From contig JAKPCK010000045.1 in the NCBI GenBank assembly GCA_029553295.1, forward strand, positions 1 through 36,453: DNA of 36,453 bases. Reading direction: 5' to 3'. Both the position numbers and the translations under genes were made by a program. Source of the stretch: Deltaproteobacteria bacterium. Its GTDB lineage: Bacteria > Desulfobacterota > Syntrophorhabdia > Syntrophorhabdales > Syntrophorhabdaceae. Shown piece after piece: positions 28,038 through 35,898 of this stretch. The notes beneath the pieces were generated by a model, which had not been told where the DNA came from, searched no databases, and saw nothing but the letters and a program-made list of their open reading frames with translations. The first letter of the stretch is position 1; every line of letters begins with the position of its first letter.

Positions 28038-28931
28038 ATGAGGGATAAGAGAATTGGTGTCTTGATGGGTGGTATGTCATCGGAGAGGGAGATATCCCTG
28101 AAGAGCGGAAGGGCTGTCCTTGAGAGTCTTTTAAGGCAGGGCTATAATGCTGTAGGTATAGATGTGGACAGGGGCCTCATGGAGACCCTTAAAAAAGAAT
28201 CCATAGATATAGCCTTTATTGCCCTCCACGGCAGGTGGGGTGAAGATGGGACAGTCCAGGGCCTCCTTGAGACGGTGGGTATCCCCTATACAGGTTCAGG
28301 GGTATTAGGTTCTGCTGCTGCCCTGGATAAGGCAGCTATGAAGTATATCCTTAAAGGCGCCGGGGTCCCGACACCTGACTATAGGGTATACTATAAGAAA
28401 GATGCAATCCGATTCCCCATCCCTTTTGTAATCAAGCCAGCAAACGAGGGTTCTACCATAGGCATATCCATAGTGAGGGATAAGAAAGAGATAGAGGAAG
28501 CCTGTCAATGTGCATTCAGATACGACAAAAAGGTCCTGGTAGAGAGGTTCATAGAAGGTAGGGAGATAACTGTAGGTAAGATTGATGACATATCACTCCC
28601 CATAGTTGAGGTAAGACCAAAAAAAGGTTTTTATGACTTTGAGTCAAAATATACAGTAGGTATGACAGAATACATTGTCCCGGCAAAGCTCAACAAGACT
28701 ATTGAGAAAAGGGCATACAAGATAGCAGATGAGGTCTACAGGCTCTTTGAATTGTCTGGCTGTGCAAGGATAGATATGCTTATAGATGATGGCATCCCAA
28801 ATGTAATAGATATAAATACATCACCGGGCATGACAGAGACATCCCTTGTCCCAAAGGCATGGGGGTGTCTTGGAAAGGGCTTTGATGAGCTTATAGAGAA
28901 GATACTATCAGGGGCATCGTTGAAGATATGA
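28038..28931 (+). CDS. ddl: D-alanine-D-alanine ligase
   Basis: Makes the D-Ala-D-Ala used by MurF. It is a 297-aa ATP-grasp enzyme with VLMGGMSSEREISLKSG at the start, ALHGRWGEDGTVQGLLE, PYTGSGVLGSAAALDK, PFVIKPANEGSTIGIS and the metal/ATP end DINTSPGMTETSLVPKA. It belongs to the short DdlB-like group common in dcw clusters. GTATAAGGA is a modest ribosome site. ftsQ overlaps its stop as ATGA. Confidence 0.96.
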   Translation: MRDKRIGVLMGGMSSEREISLKSGRAVLESLLRQGYNAVGIDVDRGLMETLKKESIDIAFIALHGRWGEDGTVQGLLETVGIPYTGSGVLGSAAALDKAAMKYILKGAGVPTPDYRVYYKKDAIRFPIPFVIKPANEGSTIGISIVRDKKEIEEACQCAFRYDKKVLVERFIEGREITVGKIDDISLPIVEVRPKKGFYDFESKYTVGMTEYIVPAKLNKTIEKRAYKIADEVYRLFELSGCARIDMLIDDGIPNVIDINTSPGMTETSLVPKAWGCLGKGFDELIEKILSGASLKI

Positions 28932-29623
28932 AAAAAATACTCTATATACTTTTTATAACACCTATTTGTCTATTATCTATACTGACCCTTGTCTATCTGT
29001 TTTCCAGCGATGTCCCCATGTTTATAATAAAAAACATCAAGATTGTCGGTGTAAAACAGTTGAAGGACGCAGATGTTATGGGCAGAATATCACCTTATAT
29101 TAAAGACGGTGTATTGGATGCGCAAAAGATAAGGGAGGCAGTGCTTTCCCACCCCTTTGTATCTGATGTGAGGATAAAAAGGGTATACCCCTTCTCTGTG
29201 GTGATAGATATAAAGGAAAAGAGGCTTGCCGGATTATGGGTAGATAGTTCAGGGAATGTAATGATACTGGATGAACATGGAGAGCCATATAGGGGACTCT
29301 CTACAGGTGCAGCAAAAGATATGTTTATCATAAACACAAAGGATAGAAACAGCTTAAAAGACATATTGAAGGAGATAAACACCTGGATATCTGAAGGGCT
29401 TATAAAGAAAGAGGACATATCAGAGGTAGCCTTTAGAGACGGCAGCATAACCATCTTCCTTGTTCAGGAAGGTATAGAGATAGTCCTGGGAAAGGAAGAT
29501 CTGAAAAAGAGGCTGAAGAGGGCGATGGTTGTCCTGGAGGACGCAAAAAAGAGAGGTCTCCTGATTAAATGTATAGACGCCAGGTTTGAGAGGGGTGCCA
29601 TTATTCAGGAAAGGCAGGTGTAA
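28928..29623 (+). CDS. ftsQ: Cell division protein FtsQ
   Basis: At 231 aa, it has a short cytoplasmic tail, one TM helix (about 4-26), a POTRA domain (about 33-102: FIIKNIKIVGVKQLKDADVM ... HPFVSDVRIKRVYP) and a beta-rich domain (GLWVDSSGNVMILDEHGEPY). FtsQ holds FtsL and FtsB and links the early ring to the septal synthase. Its presence implies a classic divisome even though the ftsI and ftsW slots are odd. ftsA starts 2 nt after the stop. Confidence 0.9.
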   Translation: MKKILYILFITPICLLSILTLVYLFSSDVPMFIIKNIKIVGVKQLKDADVMGRISPYIKDGVLDAQKIREAVLSHPFVSDVRIKRVYPFSVVIDIKEKRLAGLWVDSSGNVMILDEHGEPYRGLSTGAAKDMFIINTKDRNSLKDILKEINTWISEGLIKKEDISEVAFRDGSITIFLVQEGIEIVLGKEDLKKRLKRAMVVLEDAKKRGLLIKCIDARFERGAIIQERQV

Positions 29624-29624
29624 T

Positions 29625-30869
29625 ATGGTAAGGGACGATGAAATGCTTGTAGGTCTTGACATTGGGACAACAAAGATATGTGTGGTTGTGGCAAAGGTGG
29701 CTGAGGGCAAGGTCAATATAGTGGGTATAGGTTCCCATCCATCCACAGGATTGAGAAAGGGCGTTGTCGTGAATATGGACAGCACTGTCAGTTCCATTAA
29801 AAAGGCTGTGGAAGAGGCAGAGCTGATGGCGGGCATAAAGATTGACAGTTGCATTGCCGGTATCTCTGGTGCCCATGTGAAGAGCTTTAACAGTAACGGG
29901 GTTGTGGCTGTAAAGGATAAAGAGGTCAGGGCTGATGATGTGGCAAGGGCTATAGATGCAGCCAAGGCAGTGGCCATACCCGCTGACAGGCAGGTCCTCC
30001 ATGTTATACCACAGGAGTTTATAATAGATGACCAGGACGGTATAAAAGACCCCATAGGGATTACAGGGGTGAGGCTTGAGGTTAAGGTGCATATAGTCAC
30101 AGGCAGTGTAGCCTCTGCCCAGAATATTATAAAGTGCTGCAGGCTTGCCGGATTAAATGTGGATGACATAGTGCTCAGCCAGATTGCATCTGCTGAGGCA
30201 ACGCTTTCACCAGAAGAGAAGGAGATCGGCGCAGCACTCATCGATATGGGGGGTGGGACAAGCGATATAGCTGTATTTGCCAATGGCAGCATAAAATATA
30301 CGGCTGTTTTGCCTTTTGGTGGCAACAACATAACAAACGATATAGCCATAGGCCTTAAGACCCCTCTTGAAGAGGCAGAGAAGATAAAAAAGAAGTTCGG
30401 CAGCGCCTTTTCAAGCATGATAGGGGAGAATGAGACCATAGAGGTCCCCAGCGTGGGCGGCAGAAAGCCCAGAACCTTAAAGAGAAAGACCCTTGCCGAT
30501 ATCATAGAGCCCAGGGTAGAAGAGATATGCACCATGTTGTACGAGGAGATTAAAAAATCAGGGGCAGAGAAGCTCTTGGCATCAGGGGTTATACTTACAG
30601 GGGGATGCGCAAACCTTGAGGGGATTGTGGAGCTTTCAGAAAATATATTCAATCTCCAGACGAGGATAGGATTTCCAACAGGTGTAGGGGGGCTCGTGGA
30701 TGTGGTGAATAACCCCATATATGCCACCGGGGTTGGGCTGTTGATATGTGGTTATAAGAATCCAGGGGTAAAGAAGTCTAAGTTTGAGAAGGGCAGGGCA
30801 ATAAAAAAGATATACACAGGCCCAAATATCCTGAAAAGGATGAAGGAATGGTTTAAAGAAATCTTTTAA
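29625..30869 (+). CDS. ftsA: Cell division protein FtsA
   Basis: An actin-fold ATPase that ties FtsZ to the membrane. At 414 aa it has MLVGLDIGTTKICVVVAKV (phosphate 1), GISGAHVKSFNSNG in the 1C domain, ALIDMGGGTSDIAVF (phosphate 2), VILTGGCANLEGI, and a C-terminal amphipathic helix (NILKRMKEWFKEIF), the membrane anchor. The frame is open to 29586 inside ftsQ; ATG 29625, just after the ftsQ stop and behind AGGCAGG, is the better start. ftsZ follows after 12 nt. Confidence 0.96.
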   Translation: MVRDDEMLVGLDIGTTKICVVVAKVAEGKVNIVGIGSHPSTGLRKGVVVNMDSTVSSIKKAVEEAELMAGIKIDSCIAGISGAHVKSFNSNGVVAVKDKEVRADDVARAIDAAKAVAIPADRQVLHVIPQEFIIDDQDGIKDPIGITGVRLEVKVHIVTGSVASAQNIIKCCRLAGLNVDDIVLSQIASAEATLSPEEKEIGAALIDMGGGTSDIAVFANGSIKYTAVLPFGGNNITNDIAIGLKTPLEEAEKIKKKFGSAFSSMIGENETIEVPSVGGRKPRTLKRKTLADIIEPRVEEICTMLYEEIKKSGAEKLLASGVILTGGCANLEGIVELSENIFNLQTRIGFPTGVGGLVDVVNNPIYATGVGLLICGYKNPGVKKSKFEKGRAIKKIYTGPNILKRMKEWFKEIF

Positions 30870-30881
30870 GGAGGTAAGAGG

Positions 30882-32042
30882 ATGCCAAACACATTTTATA
30901 TGGATGAAAGCGGTGGTTTTTCAGCAAAGTTAAAGGTAGTCGGTGTTGGTGGAGGTGGGTGTAATGCCTTGAATAACATGGTGGATGCCAATGTGAGAGG
31001 CGTTGAGTTTATAGCTGTCAATACTGACCTTAAGTCTCTGAATATGTGTAAGGCACCCATTAAGATACAGATAGGGAATAAACTGACAAGTGGTCTCGGG
31101 GCAGGCGCTGACCCTGAGGTGGGCAAAAAGGCCGCCCTTGAGGATGTGGAGAAGATCAAGGAACACCTGAAAGGTGCACATATGGTATTTATCACCTGTG
31201 GCCTTGGTGGAGGCACAGGGACAGGGGCATCACCTGTTATAGCAGAGATATCAAAGGAGCTTGGCTCCCTTACCGTTGCCATTGCCACAAAACCTTTTGC
31301 CTTTGAAGGAAAAGACAGGATGAGACAGGCAGAACAAGGTGTTGCCCAACTCAAGACAAGGGTGGATTCCTTAATCACCATTCCAAATCAGAGGCTGTTT
31401 TCCATAGGCGGTAAACACATGACCATTATAGAGGCATTCTTAAAGGCAGATGAGGTGCTTTTGAACGCTGTCCAGAGTATATCAGACCTTATAATAGGGT
31501 CAGGCCATGTGGTTGTGGATTTTGCAGATGTAAAGACAATAATGAGCGAGAGGGGTATGGCAATAATGGGCATTGGAGTTGCAACCGGGGAGAACAGGGC
31601 AAGGGAGGCAGCACAGAAGGCTATATCGAGCCCGCTTCTCGAGGATATATCCATTCACGGTGCAAGGGGTGTCCTTATAAATGTTACTGGAGATACCAAT
31701 ATGACCCTCCATGAGGTAAATGAGGCATCAACCCTTATACAGGAACAGGCCCATGAGGATGCAAAGATAATATGGGGTCTTGTGTATGACGATACAATGG
31801 ATGGTGCCATGAGGATCACAGTCATAGCCACAGGTTTTGAGGAGAAGGCTATTGTAGACGAAGAACCTATAATAAAGCCTGTAAAACATACGGGCAGGCT
31901 TTTTCGAGACCTTGATGAGCCGCCCTTTATAAGAAAAAACATAACCATAGATTATAAGGAGATTAAATCAAAGAGCGATAACCTTGATATAGATGATGAG
32001 AGATACGATGTGCCGACTTTCTTAAGAAAGCAGGCAGACTAA
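30882..32042 (+). CDS. ftsZ: Cell division GTPase FtsZ
   Basis: The tubulin homologue that forms the Z ring. At 386 aa it has KVVGVGGGGCNALNNMV, the tubulin signature GLGGGTGTGASPVIAE, TIPNQRL, DFADVKTIM (T7 loop region, with the catalytic Asp) and the C-terminal peptide DVPTFLRKQ that binds FtsA. TAAGGAGGT precedes the ATG. Last gene of the cluster; the next gene is convergent. Confidence 0.98.
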   Translation: MPNTFYMDESGGFSAKLKVVGVGGGGCNALNNMVDANVRGVEFIAVNTDLKSLNMCKAPIKIQIGNKLTSGLGAGADPEVGKKAALEDVEKIKEHLKGAHMVFITCGLGGGTGTGASPVIAEISKELGSLTVAIATKPFAFEGKDRMRQAEQGVAQLKTRVDSLITIPNQRLFSIGGKHMTIIEAFLKADEVLLNAVQSISDLIIGSGHVVVDFADVKTIMSERGMAIMGIGVATGENRAREAAQKAISSPLLEDISIHGARGVLINVTGDTNMTLHEVNEASTLIQEQAHEDAKIIWGLVYDDTMDGAMRITVIATGFEEKAIVDEEPIIKPVKHTGRLFRDLDEPPFIRKNITIDYKEIKSKSDNLDIDDERYDVPTFLRKQAD

Positions 32043-32063
32043 AATTACAAGACCTTTGATGGA

Positions 32064-32753
32064 TTATGCACTGAAGAGTTCTTTATAGTTTAAGGCCCTT
32101 TGGATATCTATGGCTTTCCTTGCCAGGATATTCTGCAGTTTTACACCCACAGATAGGAATTCAAGGGCCATGAACTCAAGGATATCATGGAACCTTGTGT
32201 CCTGAGGCAGCCATTTTCTCACAATCAAGGCATCTACCTCAAACACCTCTCTGTCTATCATCAGGGTCACCTTTATAACCATCCCTTCATCGAAGTTGTA
32301 TGTCCTGTTATGGGATATACTTGCCCCGCCAAGGGATATGTCGATGATATTGGTCTTTATACCGTATATGAATAACTCTATGCCACTGTCGTTGGGCAGC
32401 TCAACACGATAGGATTTTCTCATATTGTATGGTTCTGGTTTAGAAGACCTCAATAATTTTATGGCATGAACTGTCTCTGTAGAGGACAGTCTGTAATTCT
32501 TGATAAGACCTATTATTTTAGCATGGAACCTGTAACGAATCCTGTGGTTTTTTTCCCTTTTTAAAAAGGTTATGATTGCTGTCTGGTTTAGCCTGTCCTC
32601 GAGGATTGGGGGGTCTATCTGACTTACTATAATTTCCTTTTCAGAGACATCATAGACTATGGAGCCCCTCATCTCACTTGTTTTGTTTATCCCTTCTGTA
32701 TCTACTATGAGCTTTATAATAAGGCCAGGTCTTATGTATCCCCAAGTCTCCAC
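32064..32753 (-). CDS. PilZ-domain protein (YcgR-like)
   Basis: At 229 aa, the first half is a beta-barrel like the N-domain of YcgR. The second half is PilZ with both c-di-GMP motifs: RKSYR (RxxxR) and DISLGGA ((D/N)xSxxG). A helical tail (VKLQNILARKAIDIQRALNYKELF) follows. It likely changes activity of a partner such as the flagellar motor or an exopolysaccharide machine when c-di-GMP rises. The start is GTG; no ATG fits. It is convergent with ftsZ, with only 21 nt between the stops. Confidence 0.88.
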   Translation of the reverse strand: METWGYIRPGLIIKLIVDTEGINKTSEMRGSIVYDVSEKEIIVSQIDPPILEDRLNQTAIITFLKREKNHRIRYRFHAKIIGLIKNYRLSSTETVHAIKLLRSSKPEPYNMRKSYRVELPNDSGIELFIYGIKTNIIDISLGGASISHNRTYNFDEGMVIKVTLMIDREVFEVDALIVRKWLPQDTRFHDILEFMALEFLSVGVKLQNILARKAIDIQRALNYKELFSA

Positions 32754-32842
32754 TATAGATATTCATACATGATTTTTATGGAAAATAAAAGTTTTTTAAT
32801 TAAGCCCGAGAAAATGTAGGGAGGCCTTGATTTTTGATGTTA

Positions 32843-32870
32843 AAAAAGGGGGATTTGCATCCCCCTTTTT
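32843..32870 (-). terminator. Intrinsic terminator of the Cache-symporter operon
   Basis: AAAAAGGGGGAT-TTGC-ATCCCCCTTTTT is a perfect 12-bp stem with a 4-nt loop, ending in a T run in either direction. It lies 9 nt past the symporter stop on the minus strand. It can also stop any plus-strand RNA. Confidence 0.85.
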
Positions 32871-32879
32871 GCATTGCAT

Positions 32880-34436
32880 CTACTGGTCTTTGCCCTCAAA
32901 GAGCTTTTTTATAAGTTCCCCTGATGGCGGCTTTGTGAATAGGCTTACACCGAAAAACAGAACAAGACAGCCACCCAGGAGTATGAACTCCATTGTAGCC
33001 ATACCCACCACCTTTTTTGTAAAGACCAAATAGCCACCGAAAAGTGTTGCTAATGTGCCATAAAGGACAGTCCAGAATGCACCCCACTTGGTTGCCCTCT
33101 TCCAGTAAAATGACATGGCTGTTACAAAGAAGAATATGGCACCCAGACCCATAGCAGCAAGCCCCATAAACATGGATAGCAGTTCAGGGGGTCTCTTCCA
33201 TGTCCAGTAAAAGGGTAGGAATAAAAACAGGGCAATAAGGAAATAGCTTATCCTTATGAGTGTCCTATCCTTTGTGGATGGCCACCAGAGGGTTATGATG
33301 TCCCTTGTCACATTGGCACTCATAATCATGACCATTCCTGCAAGGGTTGAAAGGGTTGCTGCAAAAAGACCCATGACATATAAAGTCTGCAATGGGATGC
33401 CGCCCACGGTATATGAGAGCAGTGGCGCAGCCAGATCTGCCTTCCATGGCTCTATCTTGAAAAGCTGGGGCCCAAATAGGGTCCTTGTGATAAGCCCGTT
33501 TGTTGATGATGCCAGCATGACCGGTATACCTGTTATGAACCATACAATGAATACGAGAAACCAGTACTCCTTTTTGTTCATCTTTTTCATACCCAGAAAC
33601 CTCCCCAGGTTATGGGGAAAGCCTATGGCCATGGTAAAGAATATGAGGGGGCTTGCCAAAAGCCCTACCCAGCTCGAAAAGAACTCGGTAGGCCCAACCT
33701 TTGGCAGATCTGGCCTTATAAGCTGCAGTAGTTTTGGGTCCTGTTGCCAGAGCTTCATGGATATCTCTTGAAACCCCCCGGATGATACGAGTGCCCATAC
33801 ACCGAAGATGGCGCCCACAATGCCGAGGAATGCACCCTGGAATGCCATAGACCAGTTTGTCCCTACATAGCCGCCCAGAACCATATATATCCAGGCGATA
33901 AATACACCGAGGAGCAGGCATAGAACAGGGGGGAAACCTGTAACAGCATACCATACACCTCCTGCTGCTTTTAGCTGTCCCACAGAATAGATGAAGAGGA
34001 AAAAGAGCATACAAATGCTTATTACGGTCTGGAGCATCTTGGATTCGTATCTCCTGCCCATAAGCTCAGGGACAGTGGTGGCATTGAGCTTCACGGCAAA
34101 ACTCCTTGTCTTGGCAGATGCCACCCATATACAGGGTATAATGCCTATGAGGCTCCACATACCAGCAAACCACATACCTGAAAACCCCACAGTATATGTA
34201 ATACCAGTAGAACCACAGAATGCCCAACCAGATAGATACGATGCTGCAAGGGCACATCCTGTAACAAAAGGCCCCATATCTCTTTTGCCTACAAGATACT
34301 CATCAAAGGATTTCCACTGTTTCTTACCCAGTATTCCCAGGAGAATGGAGATACCCAGGAGGATGGCTATGCCTACCGACGATGTAATAGCCATTGTCAG
34401 GGTTATCTCAGGGATAGGAAGATATTTGGCATTCAT
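32880..34436 (-). CDS. Sodium:solute symporter (SSS family)
   Basis: A 518-aa membrane protein with about 13 TM helices that imports a small solute with Na+. Family marks are KSFDEYLVGKRDMGPFVTG, AASYLSGWAFCGSTG, TVPELMGRRYESK, IYSVGQLKAAGGVW and GLFAATLSTLAGMVMIMSANVTRDI. The general shape resembles PanF and ActP relatives; monocarboxylates are a fair guess, but the sequence does not fix the substrate. It is translated from an ATG that overlaps the stop of a 39-aa TM protein (ATGA), and a periplasmic Cache protein lies upstream in the same operon. Confidence 0.9.
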   Translation of the reverse strand: MNAKYLPIPEITLTMAITSSVGIAILLGISILLGILGKKQWKSFDEYLVGKRDMGPFVTGCALAASYLSGWAFCGSTGITYTVGFSGMWFAGMWSLIGIIPCIWVASAKTRSFAVKLNATTVPELMGRRYESKMLQTVISICMLFFLFIYSVGQLKAAGGVWYAVTGFPPVLCLLLGVFIAWIYMVLGGYVGTNWSMAFQGAFLGIVGAIFGVWALVSSGGFQEISMKLWQQDPKLLQLIRPDLPKVGPTEFFSSWVGLLASPLIFFTMAIGFPHNLGRFLGMKKMNKKEYWFLVFIVWFITGIPVMLASSTNGLITRTLFGPQLFKIEPWKADLAAPLLSYTVGGIPLQTLYVMGLFAATLSTLAGMVMIMSANVTRDIITLWWPSTKDRTLIRISYFLIALFLFLPFYWTWKRPPELLSMFMGLAAMGLGAIFFFVTAMSFYWKRATKWGAFWTVLYGTLATLFGGYLVFTKKVVGMATMEFILLGGCLVLFFGVSLFTKPPSGELIKKLFEGKDQ

Positions 34437-34552
34437 TTATCCCACCTCCTTGTTATAAGCCATGTCCCTATGAATGTCATCAGGAATAGCCCGATTATGA
34501 GAACCCACCATACATACCACGGATGCATAAGCATTTCAGTTGTTGGCTGCAT
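34433..34552 (-). CDS. 39-aa single-TM microprotein coupled to the symporter
   Basis: A short ORF with a strong ribosome site (GAAGGAGG, 5 nt before ATG). It encodes MQPTTEMLMHPWYVW, a TM helix (VLIIGLFLMTFIGTWLI) and TRRWDK. Its TGA overlaps the symporter start as ATGA, and the GGAGG that serves the symporter lies within its last codons. Small membrane partners next to SSS transporters are known (YhdT with PanF, DUF485/DUF4212 proteins with ActP-like carriers), but this one is smaller than those. It is probably an assembly or stability subunit. Confidence 0.75.
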   Translation of the reverse strand: MQPTTEMLMHPWYVWWVLIIGLFLMTFIGTWLITRRWDK

Positions 34553-34596
34553 AAAACCCTCCTTCAAGATTTATTTATATTTTAAAAGTCTTTTAT

Positions 34597-35487
34597 CTAA
34601 TCGAGATATATCCCTGAGCCCACATAGAAGACCTCATTGCCCATGCTTATCTTCCTCACATATGCGCTCTTTTTTGATGGTGCCATCTGTCTTGGCTTTG
34701 GCCACATATAGTCAATCCAAATGGAATCTGTCTTTTCAAGGGCAGCCATCATATCCTTTATAAAGTATCTGCCCATACTATCTCTAAGATTGAAGACGTT
34801 CTGGCCTTCAAAGCCAGGGAAGGCAGGGTTGATTATATCATTGCCCTTGTCATCAATAACAAACACATAGGTGGTGAGATAGTTGTAATCGCCAACAGGG
34901 TCTTTTAGTTCTTTGAATGCCTCTTTACCTTTTTTTAGTATGAGATTGGCTGCATCATCTACCACATCTATGGCAAATACCCTATCCATCTTCATGTTAT
35001 AGAGGCCGCTGCCTACTATGTAGTCTTTTCCAGATGCTGTCTTGACATGCTTAACGAATGAGGTCTTCCACATAGGGTTTTCCTCGCCTGGCTTATACCA
35101 CACATAGTGAACCCAGCCCTCTGTTTTTGTGCCAGATGTAACCTTTTTTATGAAGGACTGGATGAATGGCTTTCCCATGAGGTCTTTGAGATTAAACTGG
35201 TTTGTGCCCTGTAGCTCTGGTCTCTGGGGGTTCACATAGACAAAACCCTTTGTGTCAATGACAAAGATGTATGTATCCCTGTGCAACCATTTACTCCCTG
35301 GTTTTTTAAACTGCTCAAAGGCAGCCTCACCTTGTTTTTCAAGGGTCAAAGCAGCCTCTTTAACGAGAGATATTAATTGTTTAGTCTCCATGTTTGCCGG
35401 TTCTGATGGATTAGCAGCATTGACAGAAAGACAAATGGCCATAAAAAGACAGGAAAATACAATGATGCAAAATACTTTTTTGTTCAT
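34597..35487 (-). CDS. Secreted protein with two tandem single-Cache domains
   Basis: Signal peptide 1-24 (cleavage likely SVNA-AN), then two repeats of an sCache_2-like fold. In the first: LVKEAALTLEKQGEAAFEQF, TYIFVIDTKGFVYVNP, GKPFIQSFIKKV, VGSGLYNM. In the second: VVDDAANLILKKGKEAFKEL, TYVFVIDDKGNDIINP, GRYFIKDMMAAL, VGSGIYLD. Cache domains usually form the sensor part of chemoreceptors and kinases and bind small organic acids. Here no TM or signalling domain follows, so it is probably a free periplasmic binding protein. Being first in the operon with the symporter, it may bind the same solute. GGGGGACAAG precedes the ATG. Confidence 0.85.
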   Translation of the reverse strand: MNKKVFCIIVFSCLFMAICLSVNAANPSEPANMETKQLISLVKEAALTLEKQGEAAFEQFKKPGSKWLHRDTYIFVIDTKGFVYVNPQRPELQGTNQFNLKDLMGKPFIQSFIKKVTSGTKTEGWVHYVWYKPGEENPMWKTSFVKHVKTASGKDYIVGSGLYNMKMDRVFAIDVVDDAANLILKKGKEAFKELKDPVGDYNYLTTYVFVIDDKGNDIINPAFPGFEGQNVFNLRDSMGRYFIKDMMAALEKTDSIWIDYMWPKPRQMAPSKKSAYVRKISMGNEVFYVGSGIYLD

Positions 35488-35524
35488 ATCTTGTCCCCCT
35501 TCAGTAGTTTTTGAAGATGCAGAA

Positions 35525-35540
35525 TGTGATATTTATCACA
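35525..35540 (-). promoter_or_regulatory. CRP/FNR-type palindrome upstream of the Cache-symporter operon
   Basis: TGTGATATTTATCACA contains TGTGA-N6-TCACA, the exact CRP half-sites and spacing; 7-bp arms surround a 2-bp centre. It lies 38 nt before the ATG of the Cache gene. Its position close to the start suggests repression or a promoter just upstream. The adenylate cyclase in this window makes a cAMP receptor plausible, though FNR/DNR-family proteins bind related sites. Confidence 0.6.
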
Positions 35541-35898
35541 AAAACAATTGTAAATATAATTAAATAACTTTTGCAAGAAAATTTTTACAAAAAATTTTGC
35601 CAATATTTTTAAAGAATTAGGCTTGGATATTGGTTTTGTTTATTATGGTAAAAAAATGATTTGTATTTTTTTTCACTTATCGGTATCTTTGAAAAAAATC
35701 TCTTGCCCTTGTGGCATATCCATCTTGCAAGGACAAGGTGTTTTTTATAAATCCATTTAGTCTTTAGTCTATGGTGTGTAGTTTATTTTGAGGCCCCTTG
35801 GATTTTATCATATTCATATAGTTGCATTTTGATTAAAAAGTCTGTAGTCTTTAATCTAAAATCTAAATCTATTTTGAGCTACATTTTGGGTTTATCTT
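35541..35898. other. AT-rich divergent intergenic region with a repeated 14-mer
   Basis: No gene is visible in these 358 nt between the Cache gene and the PAS gene. It holds two near-identical 14-mers on the plus strand, TAGTCTTTAGTCTA (35758-35771) and TAGTCTTTAATCTA (35845-35858), 13 of 14 bases equal and 87 nt apart. The second leads into ATCTAAAATCTAAATCT. Promoters for both divergent genes must lie here, but none is clear. Confidence 0.5.

Noticed and set aside
29420-30727. 435-codon open frame on the minus strand
   Set aside because: It lies antisense to ftsQ/ftsA, has low-complexity Ser/Thr/Pro-rich translation and no family motif, while ftsA on the other strand is certain.
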